From assembly GCF_020217005.1 (NCBI RefSeq), contig NZ_JAIWOI010000229.1, positions 1 to 10,000 on the forward strand: DNA of 10,000 bases, given 5' to 3'. The notes below the pieces were generated by a model. That model was given only the letters and a program-made list of their open reading frames with translations, was not told where the DNA came from and did no database searches. Positions 1 through 7,426 of this stretch are shown piece by piece (position 1 is the stretch's first letter; every line of letters begins with the position of its first letter). This DNA comes from Rheinheimera sp. (GTDB lineage Bacteria; Pseudomonadota; Gammaproteobacteria; Enterobacterales; Alteromonadaceae). The position numbers and the translations under genes are program-made.

Positions 1-873
1 CTGAGCTGAGCGATGATTGGATAAACAGGAGAAGTACACATCTTCCAGACCAGCCGCTGTTGGAGCAAAACCTTCGGGCGCTTGATCGGCAAACACATTC
101 AGCACAGTGCGACCGGCAAATAAACGTTTGGAAATCACTGGCAATACTTTTTCCAGTTCAGCGGCTTCTTGTTGCGACACAGTTTTTGTCCAGATCTGGC
201 CACTAACCTGCTGAATTAAGTCCAGTGGATTGCCCTGTAATAAAATCTGACCACTAGCTAATACCGCCATAGCAGGACAAAGTTCGGCGACGTCATCAAC
301 TATGTGAGTAGATAAAATAATGACTTTTTCTTCACCCAGACTGACCAATAAGTTATGGAATCTGTTGCGCTCTTCCGGATCCAAACCTGCGGTAGGTTCG
401 TCGACAATCAATAAATCCGGGTTACCTAATAAAGCCTGAGCAATACCAAAACGCTGACGCATACCGCCGGAAAAACCGCTGACGGCTTTATCTTTATGCT
501 GAAATAAGTTGGTATGAGCTAATAAACCCTCCACCAATTCTTTCCGCTCTTTTTTCTGGGTAAAACCTTTCAGCACCGCCAGATGGTCCAGCAATTCAAA
601 AGCACTGATGCGGGGATAAACACTGAAATCCTGCGGCAGATAGCCGAGCGTTTTGCGTAGCGCCTGTGGGTCTTTTAAAACATCAATACCATTAAACACA
701 ATGCTACCGCTATCTGGCTGTTGCAAGGTTGCGATAGTACGCATTAATGAAGATTTACCGGCACCATTAGGGCCCAACAGGCCAAACATGCCTTTGCTGA
801 TTGATAAATTGACGTTATTTAGCGCTTTGACGCCATTGTCATAAGTTTTAGTCAGGCCTTTAATGTCCAGCAT
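1..873 (-). CDS. ABC transporter ATP-binding protein (ABC-2/NatA-like exporter), 3'-truncated by window edge
   Basis: ATPase subunit of an ABC exporter that would drive a membrane partner encoded further left. The frame is open for 291 codons from ATG at 873 to base 1, with no stop. Visible motifs: Walker A GPNGAGKS (residues 34-41), Q-loop Gln81 in YLPQD, signature SGGMRQR (135-141), Walker B LLIVDEPTAGLDP with Asp158-Glu159, and H-loop His190 in STHIVDD. The tail LEDVYF near the cut end is typical of ATPases paired with ABC-2 type permeases (CcmA/NatA/DrrA group), so the gene probably ends soon after the edge. The start has a good ribosome site (AAGGAG, 6-base spacing). A 126-bp gap and its own candidate promoter separate it from the glycosylase-like gene upstream. 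From memory, similar ATPases in related genera sit beside a permease fused to an M1 aminopeptidase; that partner is not visible. The substrate cannot be told. Confidence 0.93.
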   Translation of the reverse strand, partial: MLDIKGLTKTYDNGVKALNNVNLSISKGMFGLLGPNGAGKSSLMRTIATLQQPDSGSIVFNGIDVLKDPQALRKTLGYLPQDFSVYPRISAFELLDHLAVLKGFTQKKERKELVEGLLAHTNLFQHKDKAVSGFSGGMRQRFGIAQALLGNPDLLIVDEPTAGLDPEERNRFHNLLVSLGEEKVIILSTHIVDDVAELCPAMAVLASGQILLQGNPLDLIQQVSGQIWTKTVSQQEAAELEKVLPVISKRLFAGRTVLNVFADQAPEGFAPTAAGLEDVYFSCLSNHRSAQ

Positions 874-895
874 AGGGAACTCCTTGTTATGAAAG

Positions 896-924
896 TGAAT
901 ACACTAAACTAACACGGAGTTCAA
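896..924 (-). promoter_or_regulatory. Candidate sigma-70 promoter for the ABC ATPase gene
   Basis: On the minus strand, TTGAAC (919-924) is followed after 17 bases by TATTCA (896-901), about 20 bases before the ribosome site of the ATPase gene. Spacing is ideal, but the -10 box is only a partial match. The assignment rests on pattern and position alone. Confidence 0.35.
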
Positions 925-930
925 AGCCTG

Positions 931-950
931 GTAACTCACCAATGAGTCAC
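931..950. repeat. Imperfect inverted repeat next to the ABC gene promoter, possible operator
   Basis: GTAACTC (931-937) and GAGTCAC (944-950) form 7-bp arms with one mismatch around a 6-bp centre. The repeat lies immediately upstream of the candidate -35 box of the ABC ATPase gene. Its length and position would suit a dimeric transcription factor, such as the GntR-type regulators often found with this class of transporter, but no regulator gene is visible here. The arms are short, so chance is possible. Confidence 0.3.
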
Positions 951-999
951 AATTGAACTGAAGTTGTAACAAATTATTAAAAAGCAGCAGACTTCTTTT

Positions 1000-1701
1000 T
1001 TAGACTTTCATACCAACATAGTTATCACCGCAACTAAAGGCAATGACTTTGCTGATTTCCTGCAGACTTAAGCCAGATTCTTGTTGCCACAAGTTAAATT
1101 GCTGCTGAATTGCCTTTTGGTTTTTCTGACTGCTTAAGCCACCTTCCACTACACCAAAATTACGTAAATAAGCCTCTAAATCCTGGCTGATAATAAAAGT
1201 GTCTTTCCCTAACACACGTAAGGCGTAAGCTCCCGTATTCCCGCCTAATCTGCTGCCATGCTTTTTCAGATAGCCCCACAAGCCAATAATATCTTCTCCA
1301 GGCCACTGAGCTAAAAAGGCACCAAAACTGCCATATTTGTCTGCAACTTGCTGGATCATCAGCGCGTTTTCCCTTATCGCAAAGACTTTAGTGGCATTGC
1401 GGATAATGCGCGGATCCGTAGCTTTAGCTGCCAACATTTCGTCACTCATCAGCAGCATTTTTTCTGGTTCAAAACCAAAAAAAATCTCTTCAAAACCCGG
1501 CCATTTGTTCTCTACCACGGACCAGACAAAACCAGACTGGAAGATTTTTTTACTGAAGGCGCTTAAACATTCTGCATTGGTTAATTGCTGTAATTGTGCC
1601 TCTGTACGGGGCTTATTTAGTAGAGCCTGCAAGGCGGCCTTGCCACCTTTTCGTTCAGCAGCACGTTGATAAATAATGGAAAACTTTTCCGGAAATGCCA
1701 T
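1000..1701 (-). CDS. DNA-3-methyladenine glycosylase I (Tag)-like protein, probably divergent
   Basis: A 233-residue protein of the Tag/COG2818 helix-hairpin-helix fold, whose classic members excise 3-methyladenine from DNA. The central block aligns with E. coli Tag as I recall it: SGFVW (56-60) against AGLSW, FEPEKM..MSDE against FDPVKV..MQEE, and IIRNATKVFAIRENA (99-113) against IIRHRGKIQAIIGNA. However, the N-terminal Cys-Gly-Trp and the His/Cys zinc ligands are not seen, and the position of catalytic Glu38 appears to hold Lys52. It is therefore either a divergent glycosylase or a protein that has lost the activity. I chose ATG 1701 (MAFPEKF) because homologues typically begin just before the EKF..IYxRAAERKGG block and an AAGAGG lies upstream. 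An ATG at 1770 would add 23 unconserved-looking residues and overlap the previous gene by 17 bases. It is probably cotranscribed with the small membrane protein gene upstream. Confidence 0.82.
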   Translation of the reverse strand: MAFPEKFSIIYQRAAERKGGKAALQALLNKPRTEAQLQQLTNAECLSAFSKKIFQSGFVWSVVENKWPGFEEIFFGFEPEKMLLMSDEMLAAKATDPRIIRNATKVFAIRENALMIQQVADKYGSFGAFLAQWPGEDIIGLWGYLKKHGSRLGGNTGAYALRVLGKDTFIISQDLEAYLRNFGVVEGGLSSQKNQKAIQQQFNLWQQESGLSLQEISKVIAFSCGDNYVGMKV

Positions 1702-1753
1702 CCTGTTGATAACCTCTTGTAACTGCCTTTTGTACAGCGGCTGCCGGACATTG

Positions 1754-1984
1754 CTAGCCTTCAGCCTCATTTCCGTTGAATGACTCTAAAGGTTCAACCA
1801 GATCCGGTAAAGTTTTCAGACACTGCAACAGCGCAAATAAAAACACACCATGATGGGCTCCCAATTCAAACTGTTGAATACTTTGCCAGACTTCGTGGCC
1901 AGCTGAGATCAGCATAGCCACAAAGATCAGCATATTCAGCCAGGGATTATGGGTAAACACCTTAATAAATTGTTTAATCTTCAT
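1754..1984 (-). CDS. Small membrane protein of unknown function (76 aa)
   Basis: Not a family I recognise. The protein has a short basic start (MKIKQFIKVF), a hydrophobic stretch at about residues 16-29 (LNMLIFVAMLISAG), a polar middle, a second hydrophobic stretch at about 46-57 (GVFLFALLQCLK) and an acidic tail. Two inner-membrane helices, or one helix plus an amphipathic segment, are plausible. A good ribosome site (AGAGG, 8-base spacing) and an upstream promoter candidate support it as real. It sits 81 bp downstream of prlC on the same strand. It ends 52 bases before the preferred start of the glycosylase-like gene, or overlaps it by 17 bases if the longer start is used, so the two are likely one transcription unit. 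Confidence 0.65.
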   Translation of the reverse strand: MKIKQFIKVFTHNPWLNMLIFVAMLISAGHEVWQSIQQFELGAHHGVFLFALLQCLKTLPDLVEPLESFNGNEAEG

Positions 1985-2013
1985 CGTCTTAGCCTCTACA
2001 TTTTCACAGGCTA

Positions 2014-2041
2014 ACTATAGAACATTTTCCTAAATCAACAA
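2014..2041 (-). promoter_or_regulatory. Candidate promoter for the small membrane protein / glycosylase-like pair
   Basis: On the minus strand, TTGTTG (2036-2041) is followed after 16 bases by TATAGT (2014-2019), about 30 bases before the ATG at 1984. It lies in the 81-bp gap after prlC, so the pair may be transcribed independently of the heat-shock gene. No clear intrinsic terminator is visible after prlC, so readthrough is also possible. Confidence 0.35.
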
Positions 2042-2065
2042 CAAACGCTAAGGCTAATAAAACAA

Positions 2066-4087
2066 CTAAGCTGCAATACCCATATGACGTAACAAGGCCG
2101 CATTAGATGGTTCGCGACCGCGAAAGGCTTTGAACAACTCCATAGGCTCTGCACTGCCACCTTTCTCTAAAATACAGTGCAGGAAATCCTGCCCCACAGC
2201 AGCATTAAAAATACCTTCTTCCTCGAAACGGCCAAAGGCATCGGCAGACAACACTTCGGCCCATAAATAGCTGTAATAACCAGCCGCATAACCACCAGCA
2301 AAAATATGGCTAAAACCATGCTGGAAGCGGTTAAAACGTGGCGGAATAATCACTGAAACCTGCTGGCGCACATCATCCAGAATTTGCTGCACGCGGCCAC
2401 CTAAAGCCGGATCGTATTCGGCATGTAAACGGAAATCGAACAGAGCGAACTCAAGCTGACGTACTAAAAACAGCGCAGACTGGAAGTTTTTCGCCGCCAA
2501 CATTTTATCCAGCATATCCTGGGGTAAAGCCTCACCTGTCTGATAATGACCAGAAATCAGTGCTAAAGCTTCTGGCTGCCAGCACCAGTTTTCTAAAAAC
2601 TGACTGGGTAATTCTACTGCGTCCCAGGCCACCCCACTAATACCAGCCACTGCGGATGCATCAACCTGAGTCAGCATATGATGTAAACCATGACCAAACT
2701 CGTGGAATAAAGTCACCACTTCGTCATGAGTAAATAACGCAGGTTTGCCGCCCACTGGTTTATTAAAGTTACAGGTTAAATAAGCCACAGGGGTTTGCAG
2801 GCTGCCATCGGCTTTCCAGCGTCTGCCCTGACAATCGTCCATCCAGGCACCACCACGTTTTTTCGCCCGGGCGTATAAATCAAGATAAAAACTGCCACGC
2901 AGCTCGCCTTTGGCATCAAAAATATCGTAAAAACTGACATCGGGATGCCAGACATCGACGCCTTCACGTTTTTGCACGCTGATGCCAAACAATTTGTTCA
3001 ACACGCTGAATAAACCCGGCACTACTTTGGTTTCCGGGAAATAAGGCCGCAAGGCCTCATCAGAAATGGAGTATTTGGCTTGTTTTAACTTTTCAGAGTA
3101 ATAAGTGACATCCCAGGCGTTTAATTCCTCCACTGCAAATTCAGCTTTGACAAAAGCTTTGAGTTCGGCCAGATCCTGCAACGCCTGAGGTTTAGCACGA
3201 CGAGCTAAATCTGCCAGGAATTCCAGCACTTGAGCCGGGCTTTCTGCCATTTTAGTGGCCAGTGACTCTTCTGCCGCGTTATTAAAATCCAGCAACTGTG
3301 CCAGCTCGTGTCGCAAAGCTAAGGTTTCTTCAATAATCGCGCTGTTGTCAAACTGACCAGCTGTGGGGCCCTGGTCTGACGCGCGGGTGCAATAAGCCTG
3401 ATACAACTCAGCACGTAAGTCGCGATTGTCGGCATAGGTCATAATGGCGATATAACTTGGGAATTCCAGTGTAAACACCCAGCCGGATAATTCTTTTTGC
3501 TCTGCAGCTTCAGCCGCTGCTAATTTGGCATCTTCAGGCAAACCTGCCAGCAGACTTTCATCTTCAATATGTTTAAACCAGGCTTGAGTGGCATCCAACG
3601 TATTGTTGGAGAAACTTGAGGCTAAGTCAGAAGAGCGGCTTTGAATTTCGCCATAACGCTGCTTTTTCTCATCCGATAAACCAATACCGGACAATTTAAA
3701 ATCGCGTAAGGCGTTTTGAATCACTTTTTGCTGTGCAGTAGTTAAAGTGGCGTATTCAGCACTTTGCGACAGCTTTAAGTAAGCCTGATACAAACCTTCG
3801 TGTTGGCCAACATAAGTGCTGAAATCCGATAACAGCGGCAGACAGCTTTCATAAGCTTCACGTAATTCAGGACTGTTTTTCACTGAATTTAAATGCGATA
3901 CAGGCGACCAGAATTTACCTAACTCATCGCTATTTTCTTCCAGCGCCACAATCAGTGACTGCCAGCTTGGGTGTGGGTCCTGCACTACAGCTTCGATATC
4001 GGCAGTACAGAGTGCAATCAATTGCTCTACACGGGCTTTGATTTGCGAAGGGTCGATTTGACTAAATACAGGTAAGGCTTGGGTCAT
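2066..4087 (-). CDS. prlC: Oligopeptidase A (M3 family zinc metallopeptidase)
   Basis: Cytoplasmic zinc endopeptidase that cleaves short peptides, including degraded signal peptides and late products of the ATP-dependent proteases. At 673 residues it is close to the E. coli enzyme (about 680). The zinc site is explicit: HEFGH at 462-466 (His462, Glu463, His466), with third ligand Glu492 in DAVELPSQFLENW. The conserved C-terminal substrate-binding block HIFAGGYAAGYYSYLWAEV begins at His594. The long helical N-terminal half is typical of M3 peptidases. The start has AAGAG 7 bases upstream. A sigma-32-like promoter lies 64 bases before the ATG; the E. coli gene is also a heat-shock gene. In E. 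coli prlC and gor are close neighbours, and here they are directly divergent. The E. coli downstream partner rsmJ is not found in this window. Confidence 0.97.
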   Translation of the reverse strand: MTQALPVFSQIDPSQIKARVEQLIALCTADIEAVVQDPHPSWQSLIVALEENSDELGKFWSPVSHLNSVKNSPELREAYESCLPLLSDFSTYVGQHEGLYQAYLKLSQSAEYATLTTAQQKVIQNALRDFKLSGIGLSDEKKQRYGEIQSRSSDLASSFSNNTLDATQAWFKHIEDESLLAGLPEDAKLAAAEAAEQKELSGWVFTLEFPSYIAIMTYADNRDLRAELYQAYCTRASDQGPTAGQFDNSAIIEETLALRHELAQLLDFNNAAEESLATKMAESPAQVLEFLADLARRAKPQALQDLAELKAFVKAEFAVEELNAWDVTYYSEKLKQAKYSISDEALRPYFPETKVVPGLFSVLNKLFGISVQKREGVDVWHPDVSFYDIFDAKGELRGSFYLDLYARAKKRGGAWMDDCQGRRWKADGSLQTPVAYLTCNFNKPVGGKPALFTHDEVVTLFHEFGHGLHHMLTQVDASAVAGISGVAWDAVELPSQFLENWCWQPEALALISGHYQTGEALPQDMLDKMLAAKNFQSALFLVRQLEFALFDFRLHAEYDPALGGRVQQILDDVRQQVSVIIPPRFNRFQHGFSHIFAGGYAAGYYSYLWAEVLSADAFGRFEEEGIFNAAVGQDFLHCILEKGGSAEPMELFKAFRGREPSNAALLRHMGIAA

Positions 4088-4150
4088 GGTTTATCTCTTC
4101 TGGCCTTTGAATTGGGAGGCGTTCTAACAATACGCAGGTTATCACTGAAT

Positions 4151-4177
4151 TATTGGGGCTTTTTTAATGTTCTCAAG
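4151..4177 (-). promoter_or_regulatory. Sigma-32-like heat-shock promoter for prlC
   Basis: On the minus strand, CTTGAGA (4171-4177), a 12-base spacer and CCCCAATA (4151-4158) closely match the sigma-32 consensus (CTTGAAA, 11-16 bases, CCCCATNT). The -10 end lies 63 bases before the prlC ATG. In E. coli prlC is known to be a sigma-32 target, which supports the call. Confidence 0.72.
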
Positions 4178-4217
4178 CATTTTGTAATGCATATGGCCAG
4201 ACTTTATCGCAAATTCA

Positions 4218-4244
4218 CTTGAGTTCGCACTATGGACCCCATAT
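4218..4244 (+). promoter_or_regulatory. Sigma-32-like heat-shock promoter for gor
   Basis: CTTGAGT (4218-4224), a 12-base spacer and CCCCATAT (4237-4244) form a near-ideal sigma-32 promoter facing gor, with its -10 end 36 bases before the ATG. It has the same spacer length as the oppositely directed prlC promoter 40 bp away. No better sigma-70 promoter is obvious in front of gor. Confidence 0.7.
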
Positions 4245-4280
4245 AACCAGATCAATCTTTCTTTTAGTGAGAACCCGAGC

Positions 4281-5630
4281 ATGACTGAACATTTTGACTA
4301 TATCGCCATAGGTGGCGGCAGCGGCGGTATTGCCAGCGCCAACAGAGCAGCCAGTCATGGCCAGAAATGCGCCATTATCGAAGCCAAATATTTAGGCGGC
4401 ACTTGCGTCAATGTCGGTTGTGTGCCGAAAAAAGCCATGTGGTTCGCAGGACAAATTGCCGATGCCTTTAAATACGCGCCGGATTATGGTTTAGATGTCC
4501 AAATGCCCGCTTTAAATTGGGCAAAGTTGGTCGAGAGCCGCGAAGCTTATATTTCCCGCATCCATGGTTCTTATGACAGAGTTCTGGCGAAAAACGGCGT
4601 CACAGTAATTCGCGGTTTTGCCCGTTTTGTTGATAAAAACACTGTTGAAGTAGAGGGCAAACTTTACAGTGCTGACCATATCACCATAGCCACAGGCGGT
4701 CGCCCTGTGCGCCCTGATGTGCCGGGTGCAGAATTGGGCATAGACAGCGATGGCTTTTTTGCCTTACAAAGTCAGCCCAAACGTGTAGCAGTAGCAGGCG
4801 CTGGTTATATCGCAGTAGAAATTGCTGGTGTAATGCAAGCCTTGGGCAGTGAAACCCATTTACTGGTGCGCAAAGACAAACCCCTGCGCAGCTTCGATTC
4901 GATGTTATCCGACACTTTAGTCGAGCTGATGGCCAAAGATGGTCCTAAGCTACACACTCATACCGAAGTGAGTTCTGTCAGTAAAAACGCCGATGGCTCT
5001 TTAACTGTGCAGTTATCTACCGGCAGCAGCCTCACTGTGGATTGTCTGATTTGGGCTATAGGCCGCGAGCCAGCCAATGACCAACTGCAGCTGGAAAAAG
5101 CCGGTGTTGCCGTTGATGCCGAAGGTTTTATTCCTACAGACGAGTATCAGAATACCAATGTCCCTGGCATTTATGCCGTAGGTGATAACACGGGCCGACT
5201 GGCTTTAACTCCGATCGCAGTGGCGGCAGGACGACGTTTGTCCGAGCGGTTATTTAATAACAAACCAGACAGCAAACTGGATTACAACACAGTGCCTACA
5301 GTGGTGTTTTCACACCCTCCTATTGGCACTATAGGTTTAACCGAAGACGAGGCGCGTCAGCAATTTGGTGATGACCAGATTAAAATCTATCGCAGCGAAT
5401 TTGCCGCTATGTATACGGCTTTAACCCAACATCGTCAGCTCACCCGGATGAAACTGGTCTGTGCGGGCCCAACCGAAAAAGTCGTAGGTTTGCATGTGGT
5501 AGGTTTTGGTGCTGATGAAATGCTGCAGGGTTTTGGCGTTGCCATCAAGATGGGCGCGACCAAAGCCGACTTTGACAACTGCGTGGCCATCCATCCTACT
5601 TCTGCTGAAGAGTTCGTTACAATGAAATAA
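4281..5630 (+). CDS. gor: Glutathione-disulfide reductase
   Basis: Cytoplasmic FAD enzyme that reduces oxidised glutathione with NADPH. At 449 residues it matches the E. coli enzyme (450). Order of motifs: FAD-binding GGGSGG (11-16), redox-active disulfide Cys42/Cys47 in [18 protein letters not shown]-binding [11 protein letters not shown] (173-183), Arg197 and Arg203 in [11 protein letters not shown] (the NADPH 2'-phosphate arginines), second FAD motif YAVGDNTG (298-305), and the catalytic dyad His438/Glu443 in HPTSAEE. The dyad and arginine pair favour glutathione reductase over dihydrolipoamide, mercuric or trypanothione reductases. The ribosome site is weak (GTGAGAA before the ATG). It is transcribed divergently from prlC, apparently from a sigma-32-like promoter, and ends 37 bp before a perfect hairpin. 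Confidence 0.97.
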   Translation: MTEHFDYIAIGGGSGGIASANRAASHGQKCAIIEAKYLGGTCVNVGCVPKKAMWFAGQIADAFKYAPDYGLDVQMPALNWAKLVESREAYISRIHGSYDRVLAKNGVTVIRGFARFVDKNTVEVEGKLYSADHITIATGGRPVRPDVPGAELGIDSDGFFALQSQPKRVAVAGAGYIAVEIAGVMQALGSETHLLVRKDKPLRSFDSMLSDTLVELMAKDGPKLHTHTEVSSVSKNADGSLTVQLSTGSSLTVDCLIWAIGREPANDQLQLEKAGVAVDAEGFIPTDEYQNTNVPGIYAVGDNTGRLALTPIAVAAGRRLSERLFNNKPDSKLDYNTVPTVVFSHPPIGTIGLTEDEARQQFGDDQIKIYRSEFAAMYTALTQHRQLTRMKLVCAGPTEKVVGLHVVGFGADEMLQGFGVAIKMGATKADFDNCVAIHPTSAEEFVTMK

Positions 5631-5636
5631 AACCAC

Positions 5637-5719
5637 TGGGGTCAGCTCACAAGAGACAGCAGCCTTAAAAATGGGGTCAGATCACATTAGTTACGCATAA
5701 CTAATGTGATCTGACCCCA
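5637..5719. repeat. Three copies of a TGGGGTCAG-NTCACA repeat, REP/MITE-like
   Basis: TGGGGTCAGCTCACA (5637-5651) and TGGGGTCAGATCACA (5672-5686) are direct copies differing at one of 15 bases and 35 bp apart. A third, inverted copy (5705-5719) forms the far arm of the hairpin. From memory, TGGGGTCAGA ends recur in gammaproteobacterial genomes near Y1-type (IS200-like/RAYT) transposase genes, so this may be a non-autonomous element or REP cluster. No transposase lies in the window. Confidence 0.65.
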
Positions 5720-5723
5720 TTTT
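5668..5723. terminator. Perfect 26-bp hairpin, likely bidirectional terminator between gor and manC
   Basis: Bases 5668-5693 pair without mismatch with 5698-5723 around a CGCA loop. The outer A/T pairs give a short U-run in each direction: four T rightward, five leftward. The hairpin starts 38 bases after the gor stop and ends one base before the manC stop, between two convergent genes, so it should end both transcripts. The stem is longer than needed for termination and is also the palindromic part of the repeat described separately. Confidence 0.7.
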
Positions 5724-5724
5724 A

Positions 5725-7152
5725 TTAAGATTTAACCTCCACCCTGCCATAACGGTCTGAAAACCGCACTATGTCGTCTTCCCCTAAATAAGTACCGGAT
5801 TGGACTTCTATCAGCTCAAGCGGAATTTTCCCAGGGTTTTCCAGCGCATGCACGGCGCCCAGCGGAATATACACAGACTGGTTTTCTGACAGCATAGTAT
5901 CGACGCCATTAATGCTGACTAAAGCCGTTCCTGCCACCACTATCCAATGTTCAGCTCTGTGATGATGCATTTGCACTGACAACTTCTGGCCAGGATTCAC
6001 AGTAATATGTTTAACCTGATAGCGTTGCCCCTGATCTATAGAGTCATATTTACCCCAGGGTCTGTAGACTTCGCGATGAATTTTGTGCTCGCTGCGTCCC
6101 AAATCTTTCAGCTGCTGCACTATAGCTTTTACATCCTGAACTCTGTCTTTAGCTGCTACCAGTACCGCATCCCTGGTTTGCACGACCACGACATTTTGCA
6201 GCCCGACAGTAGCCACCAGACCGGTTTCAGCAAACACATAATTATCCGTGCTGTCGCAACTTAGCACATCACCTTTGTGCACGTTGCCTTCAGTGTTTTT
6301 GGCTGAAAGATCCCATAATGCCGACCAACTGCCAACATCACTCCAGCTGGCCTCCAGCGGAACTACCATGGCAGCTGCAGTTTTTTCCATCACTGCATAA
6401 TCAATAGATTCAGATGGACAAGCCAAAAAGGCCTGTTTATTGACACGGATAAAGTCCAGATCCGGGTCAACTGCTGCGATTGCCTGCTCGCATGCAGAAT
6501 AAATATCAGGCCTGTGAAGATTCAACTCGGCTAAATAGCGACTGGCTTTAAACAAAAACATCCCACTGTTCCAGTAGTATTCACCACTATTTACGTAATC
6601 TAACGCGGTTGCACGCTTTGGCTTTTCAACAAACTGCGCCACCTGATAAGCCATAGCCGCCCCCAGCTTCTCAGCCTGACCTCTTTTGATATAGCCATAT
6701 CCGGTTTCAGCAGCTGTGGGTACAACACCAAAAGTAACAAGGTGTCCTGCTTCAGCAAAGTTTGTAGCTGCGTTTACTGCATCTTGAAAAGCCTGAACAT
6801 CAGCTATCAAATGATCTGCAGCCAGCACCAGCAACAGCGGATCCTGACTTTTTTTTATTGCGGTAAACGCAGCTAAAGCTATAGCAGGAGCCGTATTTCG
6901 TCCGGCAGGTTCCAACAAAATATTGTGATGTAATTGGCCTATTTGCCGCAGTTGCTCTGCCGCAATAAATCTGTGGTCTTCATTGCAAATCACCAATGCA
7001 GTTTCGGCATTCATTCCTTGCAGCCTCATCATTGTGGCTTGCAGCATACTGTGTTCGTTTTCCAAGGCTAAGAACTGCTTTGGCATTAAATCGCGCGACA
7101 AAGGCCACAATCTGCTGCCACAACCACCAGCCATAATGACAGGTAAAATCAC
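5725..7152 (-). CDS. manC: Mannose-1-phosphate guanylyltransferase / mannose-6-phosphate isomerase (bifunctional)
   Basis: Cytoplasmic enzyme that makes GDP-mannose for surface polysaccharides (CpsB/ManC/AlgA family). I chose GTG 7152 ([10 protein letters not shown]): GGGAG lies 7 bases upstream, and the 475-residue product matches the family (AlgA 481, CpsB 478) and the family's MIPVILSGG-type start. An ATG at 7233 would add 27 unconserved residues. N-terminal nucleotidyltransferase: [12 protein letters not shown] (9-20) with PKQF (24-27), and FVEKPKR (174-180), the GDP-mannose pyrophosphorylase signature. C-terminal type II isomerase cupin from about 364: RPWGKY, then the metal-binding [10 protein letters not shown] (394-403) and a terminal FSDRYGR. 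Cys11 replaces the usual Ser/Thr in the glycine-rich loop. No phosphomannomutase or GDP-mannose dehydratase gene is nearby. The divergent neighbour is a putative glycosyltransferase. Confidence 0.95.
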   Translation of the reverse strand: MILPVIMAGGCGSRLWPLSRDLMPKQFLALENEHSMLQATMMRLQGMNAETALVICNEDHRFIAAEQLRQIGQLHHNILLEPAGRNTAPAIALAAFTAIKKSQDPLLLVLAADHLIADVQAFQDAVNAATNFAEAGHLVTFGVVPTAAETGYGYIKRGQAEKLGAAMAYQVAQFVEKPKRATALDYVNSGEYYWNSGMFLFKASRYLAELNLHRPDIYSACEQAIAAVDPDLDFIRVNKQAFLACPSESIDYAVMEKTAAAMVVPLEASWSDVGSWSALWDLSAKNTEGNVHKGDVLSCDSTDNYVFAETGLVATVGLQNVVVVQTRDAVLVAAKDRVQDVKAIVQQLKDLGRSEHKIHREVYRPWGKYDSIDQGQRYQVKHITVNPGQKLSVQMHHHRAEHWIVVAGTALVSINGVDTMLSENQSVYIPLGAVHALENPGKIPLELIEVQSGTYLGEDDIVRFSDRYGRVEVKS

Positions 7153-7426
7153 ATCCTTACTCCCAATCCAGACAGGCTTCATTGAGCCACTAAAAATCCC
7201 GAAACTTATTCGGTACTTAACTATCAAACTCAACTTAAGAATCTTAGAAGAGTCTTATATTTATGTGCGAGTGCTTCTAGTGTGCGCTTAATTTCAATTA
7301 ACATATATTACATAAACTAAATGTAATGTTTAGATGGACCACTAAAGATAAACACAAATCCCAGTTGTGACCTCAAAAGGTGCAATGGTTTTAGTGTATA
7401 TCGGATTAATCTGACAGGAGTTATCT
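7153..7426. other. AT-rich divergent regulatory region between manC and the glycosyltransferase-like gene
   Basis: A 274-bp region with no convincing gene, clearly more AT-rich than its flanks. It must hold the promoters of both divergent genes, but I see no strong sigma-70 pair. TTGTGA (7365-7370) lies upstream of the rightward gene without a well-placed -10, and TTGAGT-like boxes occur on the minus strand. A perfect inverted repeat lies at 7307-7327. AGGAG at 7416-7420 is the ribosome site of the rightward gene. Confidence 0.5.
7307..7327. repeat. Perfect 7-7-7 inverted repeat, possible operator
   Basis: ATTACAT (7307-7313), spacer AAACTAA and ATGTAAT (7321-7327) form a perfect dyad about two helical turns long, 100 bp before the glycosyltransferase-like start. 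A second overlapping dyad (TAAAC near 7313, GTTTA near 7328) is present. The geometry fits a dimeric regulator, but the region is AT-rich and no known consensus was recognised. Confidence 0.35.

Noticed and set aside
653..844. Rightward open frame opposite the ABC ATPase
   Set aside because: It lies wholly antisense to the Walker A region of a well-supported gene, and its translation resembles no family.
1337..1669. Rightward open frames (two overlapping) opposite the Tag-like gene
   Set aside because: They are antisense shadows of a gene with recognisable homology, with no ribosome sites or protein features.
1702..1770. N-terminal extension of the Tag-like protein from ATG 1770
   Set aside because: The added residues look unconserved, the ribosome site is weak, and it overlaps the preceding gene by 17 bases. 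ATG 1701 fits the family start better, though the longer start cannot be excluded.
4088..4280. Possible small RNA or leader gene in the prlC-gor gap
   Set aside because: The gap is accounted for by two promoters and their leaders; no separate terminator or coding frame is visible.
5421..5636. Leftward open frame opposite the 3' end of gor
   Set aside because: It is fully antisense to the conserved C-terminal domain of glutathione reductase and has no recognisable protein features.
6983..7291. Rightward open frame over the 5' end of manC and its upstream region
   Set aside because: Most of it is antisense to the manC nucleotide-binding domain, and the composition is not protein-like.
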